Translations under genes and position numbers: made by a program
DNA from: Chrysemys picta bellii
Taxonomy: Eukaryota; Chordata; Testudines; Emydidae
Reading direction: 5' to 3'
NCBI RefSeq assembly: GCF_011386835.1
Contig: NC_088792.1
Coordinates: 37,748,882 to 37,812,881, forward strand
Length of the DNA: 64,000 nucleotides
Notes under the pieces: model-generated
What the model was told of the DNA's origin: nothing
The model's database searches: none
The model's input: only the letters and a program-made list of their open reading frames with translations
Shown here: one piece after another, positions 1 to 11,144 of the stretch
How positions within the stretch are numbered: position 1 is the stretch's first letter
How the letters are laid out: every line of letters starts with the position of its first letter

Positions 1-2000
1 GTGTAATGAGATTACATGCCTGATGGAAGCATTTGTGCAAAAAGCGACTTTCTGTGTTTAATGAGGTCCTAATACAGGACAAAATCGAATTATAGTTTGA
101 CTCTTTTTCTCTCCCAAAGAGCACAGTTAAGTTCAATTACATTGGTGCAAACTTCTCTCTCCCGTTGCAGAAAGGGGGGAGAGGGAGGTTTGCACTCTGA
201 GACCAACACAGATTTTTGAGCTTTAAAAAAAAAGAATAAAAATAAAAATAAAAAAACCGAAGCCCCAGCTCTGCAGTGTTTGTATGGGTAAGTTGCTCCT
301 CTAATTGCTATTGGAAGAGGTCCATGCCATCCGCGCTAGCACAAGGGGAACTAAATGTGTCTAACTAGGTTAATGCAAATTAGCAGGCATGCAACATATT
401 GCTCCCAGTTTGTGAGCTCTAAAAAAAAAAGAGTCCAGTATATGAGGAGTAATAATATACCTTGGCTCGCCAGTGCCGTTCCCATCCGCCTGGGCACCTC
501 GTTTGGTCAGGTCTGCTCGGGACTCCGCTTGCAAGGCTGGGGTGGGCATCTGGGGCTCTCCCGGGAGCAGTGACGTCGGTGGCTGAGCCTGAGGAGCGGC
601 GGGTACCACGGGAAAATCAGCACCTGCAGCGCTGGCCAGCAGCAGCACCAGGCCCGCAGTCCACGCTCCCCCCGCCCCGCCCGACTCCTCACCCCCCCCC
701 CCCGCCCCAGCCAGGTTCGAGCGCTGGCCCTGCACCACCCCCCGCCCCCGCCGCCCAGCAACACATTAACACTTTCCGCGCCGGCCCCAGGCGCTCGCGG
801 CTACTTTCCTCTGCCAGGTGGAGTGGCCAAGGGGCGAGCTCGCTGCATCCGCCGAGCCTCGTCCCAGTCCAGCTGGGGGCCAAGGGGCCGCTAGCAAAGG
901 ATCTCAGCTCCCGCGGCCCTTGCTCGGGCTTTGAAGTCAACGGGCGCTTTACCAGAGTAAGGGCTGCACGGTCCGGCCAGTTATTCCGAGTCACAGAGCA
1001 GCTCCTCGCTCAAATGACGCACCCCACGGGGATGGGGCGTTGGTGCTACTCTCCTTCTTGGCATCAGGCTTTTCCTGGAAGACAGACTGGTCCGCGGACA
1101 GCGCGCAGCCCCTTCCAATACTCTGTCCTCGTGTGAGTGCCCGAGCCCCACCCTGCACCACTTAGTCCCGGGTTAGGGGCTGGGCGTGTGGTGTGTATTC
1201 GTGTGCAGCCGAGTCCCTGTGTGCTCTGGCCCTGGTGCCCTGTCCGCAGCACCAGCACTGTGCTCACATTGCTAGGAAATGCTGCTGGTGTGCAACACAG
1301 CTTGGCCAGGCTACCGCGGTAAAACAACAGGGCTGGTCCCTTGTCCTCTTCCTTCTTGGGGCTTTGTTTGTTAAAGGGTGCCACATTCATTTTACTGAGC
1401 CCAACAGCGTTGGAGTTGTACTGAGCTAAGTGCAGCCTAACCAGGTTGTTTCCCAGAAGTTATCTAACAGTGTGTTAGGTGCTCGTTGGTAGATTAGTTC
1501 TAAACTCAGTTAGTAACGTGATTCGTGAGTACGTGTGAAGCTGGTGTTGCACTACCAGCCTCGTTCTTGGTGGTGGAAACCACAACCAGCTCCGTGTCAT
1601 TGTAAAGAAGCAGAGAGGAATGGAAGTAGCCATTGAAAGGGACAAAGCCATGACTTTAAAACACTTCAGGAGGGCACGTCTAAAGAGGGTGGAGTGAAAA
1701 GCAAAATTATGCCCGCCACCGATGTAAGATCAGCCCTCAAAAACGCTTCTTATGCTGAACGCTAATCAGCTCTGGTGGAGAGGCCATGGTACGGATACAA
1801 TATAATGCTGCCATTGTTTGAACCAAGTAACCAGCCTGGAACTATTCCTGAACCCTAAGTCCCTCCTTTGAGGAAATGCCCCTTTAAACACCACAGGTCT
1901 TATTTGGCTTCTACAAGGTAACTTGTCTGTGATGTAGCTGAAACGTCCACTTTTTATTATTTGAGTTCAATATTATTGCCTGATAGTCTTAGCATCGATG
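1..2000. other. DNA downstream of PTF1A, no gene seen
   Basis: No coding exon or repeat was recognised here. Roughly 470-1130 is GC-rich with frequent CpG and a C-rich run near 690-710. The long open frames on both strands of this patch look like GC-driven chance frames: they have no recognisable domain and overlap each other. The flanks are AT-rich single-copy-looking DNA. The GC patch could be a CpG island belonging to the PTF1A domain, but this is only inferred from composition and position. Confidence 0.4.
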
Positions 2001-2038
2001 TCCCACAAAATAAACTGCCTTAGAACGTTTAATCAGGA

Positions 2039-2044
2039 TTTATT
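2039..2044 (-). promoter_or_regulatory. PTF1A: Candidate poly(A) signal of PTF1A
   Basis: AATAAA read on the minus strand, about 315 bp past the PTF1A stop codon, in AT-rich DNA suited to a 3' untranslated region. Other AATAAA-like hexamers lie nearby (for example near 1955), so the site actually used is uncertain. Confidence 0.4.
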
Positions 2045-2356
2045 ATTAACAAACATAGAAATAGTCCACATGTGGTAATAAATTATTTTCATATTTTGGA
2101 AGTGTTTTCCGAACAGTTTTATCGAAAGGTGCTGGTGGAATAAAACTATTGCATATTTTAAAATCAGGATAAATTATATAAATTATACATACAAATAGAC
2201 AATACCACCTCATTAACTCTACATGATAATAAATAGATAAATAAAAACATTGATTGCCATTAGATTTTGAATTTTAAATTACGTTTAAAATATAGGTCTT
2301 TACATACAAATATACATTGGTGTCATGTTTGCATTTACAGTCAAAATATTCACGAT

Positions 2357-2758
<402 letters not shown>

Positions 2759-3050
2759 TCAGCCTAGCTGTGGATGGTCTCAACCCCTCTACAAGGTGCC
2801 CTTCTCTATCCAAGCTGCAGTCTTGCGCTAGGAGAGAAGTCGTGGCAACAGGCAAGGTGCACATTCCTTCAGACAAACGGTTCAAAGGGAGAACGCGCTG
2901 TGTGTGCGCCTCTGAGAGCATGTGTGAGCCTGTCTTTGTGTGTGTCTGGGGAGGTGTAAACCCAGCCCTGGTGTAACTCCAGGGAAGCCAACGGAGTTAC
3001 GCCAGGGAGCAATTTGGCCCTGGGCGTCTGTGTCTGTGCTGCCCACTTAC

Positions 3051-3693
3051 TTGTGCCCCGGTGGCAGATGATGACTTTCTTGGGCTGGCTGGGGCTCTCG
3101 CTGCTGGCGCTCCGCAGTGGCAGGTCCGACTGCACCAGCTCGCTCAGGAAGTTGATGTAGCCAATGGCCAGGCGCAGGGTGTCCAACCTTGGAGAGCCGC
3201 TTCTCGTAGGGCAGCGTGGGGGATGTGGGGACCTCAGCCCCTCGAAGGCGTCGTTGATGGACTGCATCCTCCGGCGCTCCCGCACGTTGGCCGCCTGCCT
3301 CAGCTGCTGCAGCTCGGCCCTCGGAGCGCACCCGCCGGCGCCGCTTGGCGGAGCTCAGCGCCTTGAGCCTGCCCCCGGGGGACAGCAGCTCAGAGGCGGC
3401 CGCCCCGCAGCACCCGTAGGGGAAGCTGGGCGAGGAGGGGGAGGAGGAAGAAGAGAAGTTGGCCGCGGCGGCCGCCGCCTCGCAGCAATAGCCCCCCTCG
3501 CCCTGCCCCCCGTCCCGGTAATACTCCTGCAGCTGGTGGCTCAGGAAGTCCACGTCCTGCTCCAGGAACTCGTCCGCTTCCAGGGGGGTCGCGGGAGGAC
3601 TGGTCCGTGAAGAAATCCTCCTCGTCGAAGTAGGGGGGCGAGGAGAAGGAGTCCAGCCCCCCGGGGAAATGCTCCAGCAGCACCGTCTCTCAT
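3051..3693 (-). CDS. PTF1A: PTF1A exon 1 (bHLH exon) with six apparent frameshifts
   Basis: First coding exon of PTF1A. In frame-by-frame order it shows [18 protein letters not shown] and [14 protein letters not shown], an acidic segment ([20 protein letters not shown]), Ala- and Ser-rich linkers, RRRRVRSE, the bHLH ([43 protein letters not shown]), then [10 protein letters not shown] before a GTAAGT donor at 3045-3050. The segments fall in different frames because of six single-base excesses: about 3690 (just after ATG), 3583-3588 (six G), 3318-3320, 3227-3230, 3218-3222 and 3185-3186. Three lie inside the bHLH. Without them the exon would be 637 nt, ending in phase 1 exactly as exon 2 requires, giving about 279 residues in total, shorter than the 328 of human PTF1A. 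The ATG at 3691-3693 is chosen by homology of the next residues. All six are gains, mostly in homopolymers, which favours sequencing or assembly error over gene loss. Confidence 0.95.
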
Positions 3694-3699
3694 GCTGCG

Positions 3700-4000
3700 C
3701 CCTGGCCCGGGCACGCTGGGGCGGCTGCCGCCCGCTGCTGCCCGGGGACCCAGCCGCGAGGAGCCTCCTGCTACTCCGGAGCCACTCGCCCCGGCTGCTC
3801 CCGGTGAGCCTCCTCCTCCTACTGCTGCCCCAGCTCCTGCTGCGGGCGCTGCCCTGCCCGGCGCCTCTGCCTCTCTCTAGGGAGGCTGCTGGGGACTTGC
3901 TAGAGCTGAGGGCTGGCACGCGAGGATTCTTATAACTACATCCACAGGCGCGTGCCATTAACCAACAGCGCCAGCCAATCAGAGCGAGACGGAGAGGGAG
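3700..4000 (-). promoter_or_regulatory. PTF1A: PTF1A 5' untranslated region and core promoter
   Basis: GC-rich leader upstream of the PTF1A start, read on the minus strand. A TATA-like TATAAG lies at 3929-3934, and a CCAAT pentamer in plus orientation at 3975-3979, about 45 bp further upstream, suits an NF-Y-type site. A start of transcription near 3900 would give a leader of about 200 nt. Position and spacing are seen; use is inferred. Confidence 0.6.
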
Positions 4001-6905
4001 AGACTCAGGCGCGGGGGGTGGGGGGTGCATACACCTACAAAGCTCCTGAGCTATGAGGGGAGAGGCGGGGCCTGGTCCAGGCGGTGGGGGGGGGGGGAGG
4101 CGCTGCCCCAGCTGCTGCCCCAGCTCTACCTGGCGCTGCTATGGCACCTTCAGGTGTTTGCACTCGCCCCTGCTCAGGGCACATGCAGGCCGAGTTGGGG
4201 AAGAGGTGATGAAAAGCAGTAGCGGCTCGGAGTGATTTTATCTGCGCCAGATCACCGGGACTGTGGGCAGGACTCCCTTGGTGGCCCTTCCCGTCCCGGT
4301 GCTATTTACCTATAACGCAACACTCAGCAAACTGAAAGGGAAATAGCAAGGCTAGTTTGTCGCCACGCTGTAGATTCCCCCCGTCTTAGAAATCGTGGAC
4401 CCTAACATGGCTTTGATGAGCGCCACTTAGCATGATACAATTCTTCAGTCTCTTATGAGGAAGGTGATGATACCTGCCCTAAAGAGCACGAAGCCTAAGG
4501 CACCGTGCGTTCATCCTCTGCTCAGACTGAGATGTTCGATATTCACATCCACCTGAACTGTCACAAAGCATTTTGCTACTGTCATTCTTTAGGGGGCTCT
4601 TAGAAAATTAATGAAAGCAATTATTTCCCTTTCTTCTGTTATAGAATGTGAACATGTCATTCTAGATTTTGAACAGTATCTGCTTCATTTGGTGACTTTT
4701 TTAACTATACAAGGTGCTGAACAGCAAATGGATGCCATCCCCTTAATATCTTTATTTCTTTATCAAACACTTTTGAAATGGAGCATTAACTCACACAGAT
4801 CACATTCGTAAAATCTACAGACGCGAAGTATGCTGTCCGAAGAGGTATATTTCATTCCTTGATACTTGGTGTCTTTGTCAAGTCACTTACATATTTTTCC
4901 ACCGTGTATTTAAGTAGTAATACAATGTATTCAGAGAGTCTGTGAGTTTACGCCGTTTTAAGAGTTATTTTAAAAGCAGGCATATGGTTGATGGATTGCT
5001 CGAGTGTTATTTTATTATTTTATTGGCGTTTGAAATTAAGACGCTCTAACATCAAAATAAATTACATCAACTTCTTGCGTTTGGGTGTGTATCGATTTTA
5101 AACATATCGGATTTTACTTCCCTCCCCCCCCCCCCTCCTACTGCTCCTCTGACGAATGCACTCATTTTGCCGAGGTTCTGTTAATAATTCTCTAGCTGAC
5201 TCTAATTGATTAAAGTGTTAAAAATTCTCACTGGGGTAAAATGGATTACACATCAGATTAGGGAAAGATTATCTCTGTGATTAACACTGCAATATTTTGC
5301 TCAGCAGAGTCTGTTGAGATTTACCGAAATTCACTTTCCAATGTATTACTGAGCATTTGCACAGATCAAAACAAAAATGGAAACATATCCTTCCTATATC
5401 AGCAAGCAAGACAGGAAAAGTAATAAATGACTGGACTTCAAAGCATTTAACAAAATTTTGATAACATAAGAGTAAAATGTGTCTCATAGTAGTGAACAAA
5501 GGCCTTTGTCAGAGCTATTTCTTGGGAAGTCCTGTTTTTGGACTGAACCCGACGTGTAAAAGAAAAGAATAAGGTTCGAGTTTTAGTTCGATAGGTTTTA
5601 TTCAGAAACATGAAGAGGGATGAAACGAGCCCCGTGGGCAGCTGTAAAATAACCCTCATTTGTTATGCTGAGGGGCAGCCAATGTGCTGGGGGAAGTCCA
5701 GCTCGAAGGAACTGGAAAGATTTGGATCTATTTTTCGATCCACGTAGAAAAAGTCCCTTCAGAGGGATTCTTCTCACCACATAAAGGCTGAAACTTGAAA
5801 CTATCATAGATTTGTTTTCATTCCGTATGAAATGTAAAAACATATAAAGCTTTGTATTATATTAGAAACAGCTCCAATTAGCTTCACCCCAGTGGCTCTA
5901 GTATGTAGGAATTATGTATTTTCAGAGAAGAATTGATATTTATACAATAGCAGTTAGAACGGAGTTTCCTATTAGTAACTGCTCCTCCTACTGGCTCTTT
6001 TTGGGGGGGGGAGGGAAGAAGCTCACGGGTAGCAGGATTAAGACCATGATAAGCAAAAAATAACCCTTGTGCATGCTGGAATGGCTGCCTCGGACGAAAG
6101 GAAAAGCTGCAAGGCAGAGAGAGGTAGGCGAGCAGCGATAATAGGAGCACACCTTCTGCAGCACACTTGCATGTGACCTTGTCCTACAGAATATGACCTC
6201 GAATTAACTGCTTGGGGAAGAACAGAGCCCCAAACCCAGCCCGGCCCATTAGGTTTGGAAAAACCTTCCGCCTTTGTAAAGAAGTGGCCCTAGTGAATGC
6301 AGCGGTACTGCTAGGATCGAAGAGCTAAAAGCAGCGGGATCTTCATCAATCAGCGACAGCCCTCTGGTCAATCAGTTTCTCTGGCAGCCGCCCAGCCGCC
6401 CCAAGGGTCACACAGTGATCAGCAGAGGCGTCTCTCCCCAGTCAGCCTCCAAAGAACAGCAGCGTCCCCCAATTCTCATGACCTGGCTGGGCCCCCTGCT
6501 CGGAACACCCGGGAGGGAGCCAGCCCGGCCGTCTGGTGGTCAGGCTCCCTGGCCTTGATAAAGGAAACTTTGGGACGGTGCTAGAAGCTGCAAGGGGCGA
6601 GAGGCAAAGAGGTGCCAAATCCCAGCCAGCATGACACTGCAGGGTTCGTCCTAATTCATTTCATTGAGTGATAAGTTGTGTTCACAGTGCGCGAGGCACA
6701 GGGTGAGAAACTGGGTGAAAACCCAATGGGGCAAAAATCCCCTTGACTTCAGTGGGACCAGGCTTTCACCCTCCGCCTCTGCCCGGGGGAGGATAAAATA
6801 GACATTGCTCCGCTTTTCTGCCTTCGCAAAGTCCCCAGTGCTAGCAAAACCCGAGGTGCACAGACCTGCCGGCACAATGACTGCTTGAGAGGTGATTTTA
6901 CATCT
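4001..6905. other. PTF1A upstream DNA, no gene or repeat recognised
   Basis: A G-run near 4086-4098 and a C-run near 5125-5137 are the only simple repeats seen. The remainder looks single-copy and AT-balanced. It may hold proximal PTF1A control elements, but nothing specific was identified. Confidence 0.35.
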
Positions 6906-7085
6906 CAGGGCTTGTCTACACTGACAATTTACAGTTGCAACTTTCTCGCTCAGGGGTGTGAAAAAACACCCCCCTGAGCGCAGCAAGTTTCCATGCTGTA
7001 AAGCGCCAGACAGTGCCCCAACGCTGGTAGCTGCGCCCCTCCCGGAGGTGGTTTTTTTTAGCTGCGCCGCCACCACACAAGACAC
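6906..7085 (+). repeat. Partial Harbinger-like MITE
   Basis: Begins with GGGCTTGTCTACACTGACA, the same kind of terminus seen in the better-preserved element at 23275-23511. An internal inverted pair of CTCAGGGGTG and CCCCCTGAGC type makes a short stem near 6945-6985. The right terminus was not found, so this is probably one half of an element. Confidence 0.55.
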
Positions 7086-8267
7086 GCTCAGCTAGAACCC
7101 CAGGCCACTGAGAAGTAGTAATGAATTTGCTGAGACGTAGGAAATCTGGTACAATAAGAGCCACTGAGCCAGAGAGATAAAGATGCAGCAATTGTTCCCA
7201 ATCTCTGAAGTCTCGCTGTAATATGCAAGAGCACCCAGGCCCTGGGATGTTACCTACTGGTGCCCGGATTGTACATGCTGATGAATTGCTGAGAGACAGG
7301 ATACTGGGATAAAGAGAGACTTCTGACTTTTTCACTACTGCACCTTGTTTTCGTGTCAAGTGTATTTGCTTTGAGAGCAGCCAGGTAGTGGGAAGACATT
7401 CTAGAGGGTTTCATCTGCCCTAAATAAATATATTTATTAAATGTTCTCAAATCATCTTTGCTGGCCGTTTCAAGATCACCAGGTGGGTGCCACTGTAGAA
7501 GACACCGAAGAAAAGATGTCACGATTAAGGAATACAAGAGGATATAAGATACAGTGACAGCCTCCTGCAAAGTGAATTCCGAGCGGTATCAAATGCAGGC
7601 CTAATTCCTTGCTTGGAAAAGGGAAGTCTCTGTGCTGATTAGCTCACTATAATAATTAGTTACTGGTTCTATCAGTTGCATGAAAGGGAGATCGCTTTAT
7701 AATCTTACCTGCATCCGAGTTTCTTTATACGTACTATTCAATGATCGCTTGCCTTCCCATTTACAACTGTTGGCTACTAATCTTGGTAATGGAAAGACTC
7801 ATGGCGGTGTAATTATTCATCAGAAACTGTGCCCTGTCATTCCAAGGTTCATCAGATAGAAAGCCAAAGGTTTAGTGCGATGTCCTTCACTTGTGCAACT
7901 ATGAAAGTTGTTTGAACTCCTGAAAAGTAAACATAATAAATTATTATAATCAGACTTGTACTTCGTGGCCTCATTCAGGAATAACGAAAGTACAATGGCA
8001 GTGAACAAGTACCGACCCATTGACAAGAAGAGCTCTGCTGATTGCTAGAATACGTCGTTCCCCCCCCCCCCCCCCATCTGTAAAATACCGTTTGCCTGGT
8101 TGGTGTTACAAACTTAGCTTTACAAGGTACATGAGTCAGAAGGGGCAAATGCTGTCTGGGGCCAGGATCAAGGGGACATACAAGTGACCTAGCGTCACCT
8201 TTGCTACCTCTAGGTGCTCAGGTCCTGAACTCACTGCAGTGTGGCCAGACCCCAGGTCAGTCCTTGT
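7086..8267. other. No gene recognised
   Basis: Unclassified non-coding DNA. A C-run lies at about 8059-8075. The open frames here lack recognisable domains and splice context. Confidence 0.35.
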
Positions 8268-8660
8268 AGCAAGATCTAGCAAGACCAAGAACTGGGGTCA
8301 CCAAATGAAATTAATAGGCAGTAGGTTTAAAACAAACAAAAGGAAGCACTTCTTCACACAAAGCAGTCAATCTGTGGAACTCCTTGCCAGAGGATGTTGT
8401 GAAGGTCAAGACAATAGCAGAGTTCAAAAAAGAACTAGATAAGTTCATGAAGGATTGATCCATCAATGGCTATTAGTCAGGATGGGCAGGGATGGTGTCC
8501 CTAGGCTCTGTTTGCGGGAAGCTGGGAATGGGTGACAGGGGATGGATCACTTGATGATTACCTATTCATTCCCTCTGGGATAGCTGGCATTGGCCACTGT
8601 GGAAGACAGGATACTGGGCTAGATGGACCTTTGGTCTGACCCAGTATGGATGTTCTTACC
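8268..8660 (+). mobile_element. CR1 LINE 3' fragment
   Basis: Decayed end of a CR1 second reading frame (peptides like [20 protein letters not shown]) followed by the family's 3' untranslated region with CTAGATGGACCTTTGGTCTG. The same stretch recurs in the CR1 copy at 16330-16711, which supports the assignment. It is 5'-truncated, as is usual for LINEs. Confidence 0.85.
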
Positions 8661-10809
8661 ACCTGAAAATCAGCAAGTCAGCCCAAATACAAAGACACTT
8701 CACTCAGAAACCTCTGCCACCAGCTCTCAGAATTGTCCTTTGAGACGTTGTCACTTAGAGGCAGCCTCCTCCTGGAATGCCTCTCTCTCCTTAATAGGCA
8801 GGAGTGTATAGGTGAGATATTTGCGCTACAGCTAAGCACCAAGACTTCAGCCAGGGAGAGGTGAAAGGCTGAACTAGGAACCATGTTGTCTGGTCAGACT
8901 AATTCTAACCAATGGTTGAGAGACTCTGGGGGACTCAGTGTCTATGTGCCCTGTCCGGACTCCTCCCAAATAGGCTGGTCTTTGGAACGGCATCGTGCCG
9001 TGGCCTAGTGTTTTGTTAGCGCGTGGGCGTCTGTAGCATTTGATTGACGTTCTGACATTCTCAGGCTATCGGTGCTCGGAGAGAGGCGCCAATACTTTGC
9101 CTGGCATTTTTGGATTGGTGACATCAGTGGGCGAAAAGCCCTCGCCTCATTCTAGTCTCTCTATTAATCCTTCTGTGGTTGGAGCGGCAGCACTCCTGCA
9201 GGTTCGTGTCTCGCCGTAGCCACCTAGCTGCTGAAACGTCCATGTATTCCTCGGAACTCGTGTTAACGAGCTTCAGTGTGCAAGGCGGTTCTGCACGTGG
9301 GCGGTGAAAGAGGGACTGGGAGCGTGGCAAAGTCTGACAGCGCTGGAAATGAGCCGTCGGGACTGGGGATAACGGGGTGGGGACGCATAGAGGCACAGTT
9401 GGGGTCAGGGCTTGCAGGATGCAGCAGTAAGTATGCACAAGGTATGTCGGTCAGCGGGACAGCAGAAGTGCTGCGGAGATGAGAGGGGGGGAAGACTCTG
9501 CGGATACTTCGCAAACTGAATGTTCCGCAGGACTTGGAAATATTGGAATTAGTAGAGAGTACCGGGTATGTCAGCAATGCTAAGAGCAGTAGAAGTGATA
9601 AGGGTACTGGATGTGTTTAGGCTAATCCTGTCGGAGAACCATCAATTTATACGTGACGCCTTGAATTTAAAATACTCTCCCGTTAGATTATGACACTATA
9701 GCTCCTGTATATCAAAGATGATACAATGTGATTGCTTTATACAACTCCTGAGATTTTTTGGCATCAAATCAGACCCCAGGAGTCTTTGAATCAAGTATGA
9801 TTCCACGGACGCAATTATGATTTCATTGTACTGTGTAACTGATGTCAGTCATTATGCTGAAGATAACTGGGGAAGGGCCTAATTCAGTGATGTTTTATAG
9901 GCAACGCATTCTGTCATTTTTGACTTACATTTGAAAATGAATAAAATTAACCTATCCACTCTAAGATTTAACGAGCAATCTTAGACAGGTGGGGACACGC
10001 TAGCACATATCTTAGATTGCTCCAGATATTATGCAAGTGTAACTTTTTAGAGCAGTGAAAAAGCAACACTGCAGCTTTAAACATTGAAATTCCTCTGGCC
10101 AAGTTCTGTCTGTTGCAAACATGGCTGTTTCAATATTTGAATTAGTTGAGCATTTTATCTTATAGTTTAGTGTCCTATTCACTTGCAAACCCCACTCCCA
10201 CTGATTGGAGAGGGTGCTGTGAGGAAGGACTGTAAATCCAGCAGCATAAACCACTGCGGACAAGTCCCACAGCCTGGAGTGACCACCTTCAGCAAAGTAA
10301 ATGTTCTGCTCTAAATCCCAAAATATTGTATATAAACTACATGCCCCTGAGAATCCAGGAACAAGTGGAGGTTTGCTGCATTAGCCATATTAAGGGCCCA
10401 ATTCTATTCCCTTCCAAGTCAACAGGTGATTTGAATGGGGAACAAAATCAGGCCTAAGTATTGCTCCATGGCTACAGTAATCCTGAAACAATGTCATCAT
10501 GGAAATACAAGCATTTGCTGTGTTTAAATTAGGGGATATCCCCTGTGGCCTGGGTTGGTGACAGGCTTGGAGCTTTGAGAGTTGCATTTGTTGAGGGCCA
10601 AAGGACTATTCCAGCTTGTAGCCATTTCCATTCCTGGGGGCCTACCAAGGCAGCATTGTTTTGTGGTCAGCAATTGCTGAAGAAATTATAACAGACAATG
10701 GGTGCACAGCCGTGTATCGGTTTTGATTTTTAGCTTTCTGCTACACAGCATGATTTCAAACATGCAACTACAAGTCCTCCTTATCCTAGAGATAATGAAT
10801 GACCGAAGG
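8661..10809. other. No gene recognised
   Basis: Unclassified non-coding DNA. No coding exon, tRNA or clear transposon terminus was seen. Confidence 0.35.
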
Positions 10810-11136
10810 CGGTGTTTCTCAACCTTCTCAGGTTGGCAACCCCTTAATCACAGTAAAAAAATGTTGTGACCCCCCCCCCCCCGCGTGCACTATAAAAATA
10901 AGAGTGAAAAATGTATCAGTGGTCACAATGAGAAACCTACGTAACTTTGTGTGTTTTGAGAGGTTGGCAGAGAATACCTTACCATGAAGGATAAGAGTGT
11001 GCTGGGAATGGGGAGCTAGATTTTCTTTGCTTTAGACTGTAATAAAATGTTCAATGCCTACCAACCCCTACATTGCAACCCCTACAAAGCCCCATTGCCT
11101 TTCCCGCAGGCCAGGACCCACTGTTGAGAAACATTG
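10810..11136. mobile_element. hAT-type non-autonomous element
   Basis: Terminal inverted repeats: CGGTGTTTCTCAACCTT at the left and GTTGAGAAACATTG at the right. Flanking octamers ACCGAAGG and GCCGAATG match at six of eight positions, consistent with an old 8-bp hAT target duplication. A C-run lies near 10868-10882. No transposase is encoded. Confidence 0.75.
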
Positions 11137-11144
11137 GCCGAATG

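Noticed and set aside
462..1136. 224-codon plus-strand frame near the window start
   Set aside because: Pro/Ala-rich with opposing frames; no recognisable homology.
3047..4030. 327-codon minus-strand frame over PTF1A
   Set aside because: Only its middle part is true PTF1A frame; its start and end are out-of-frame readings caused by the six extra bases.
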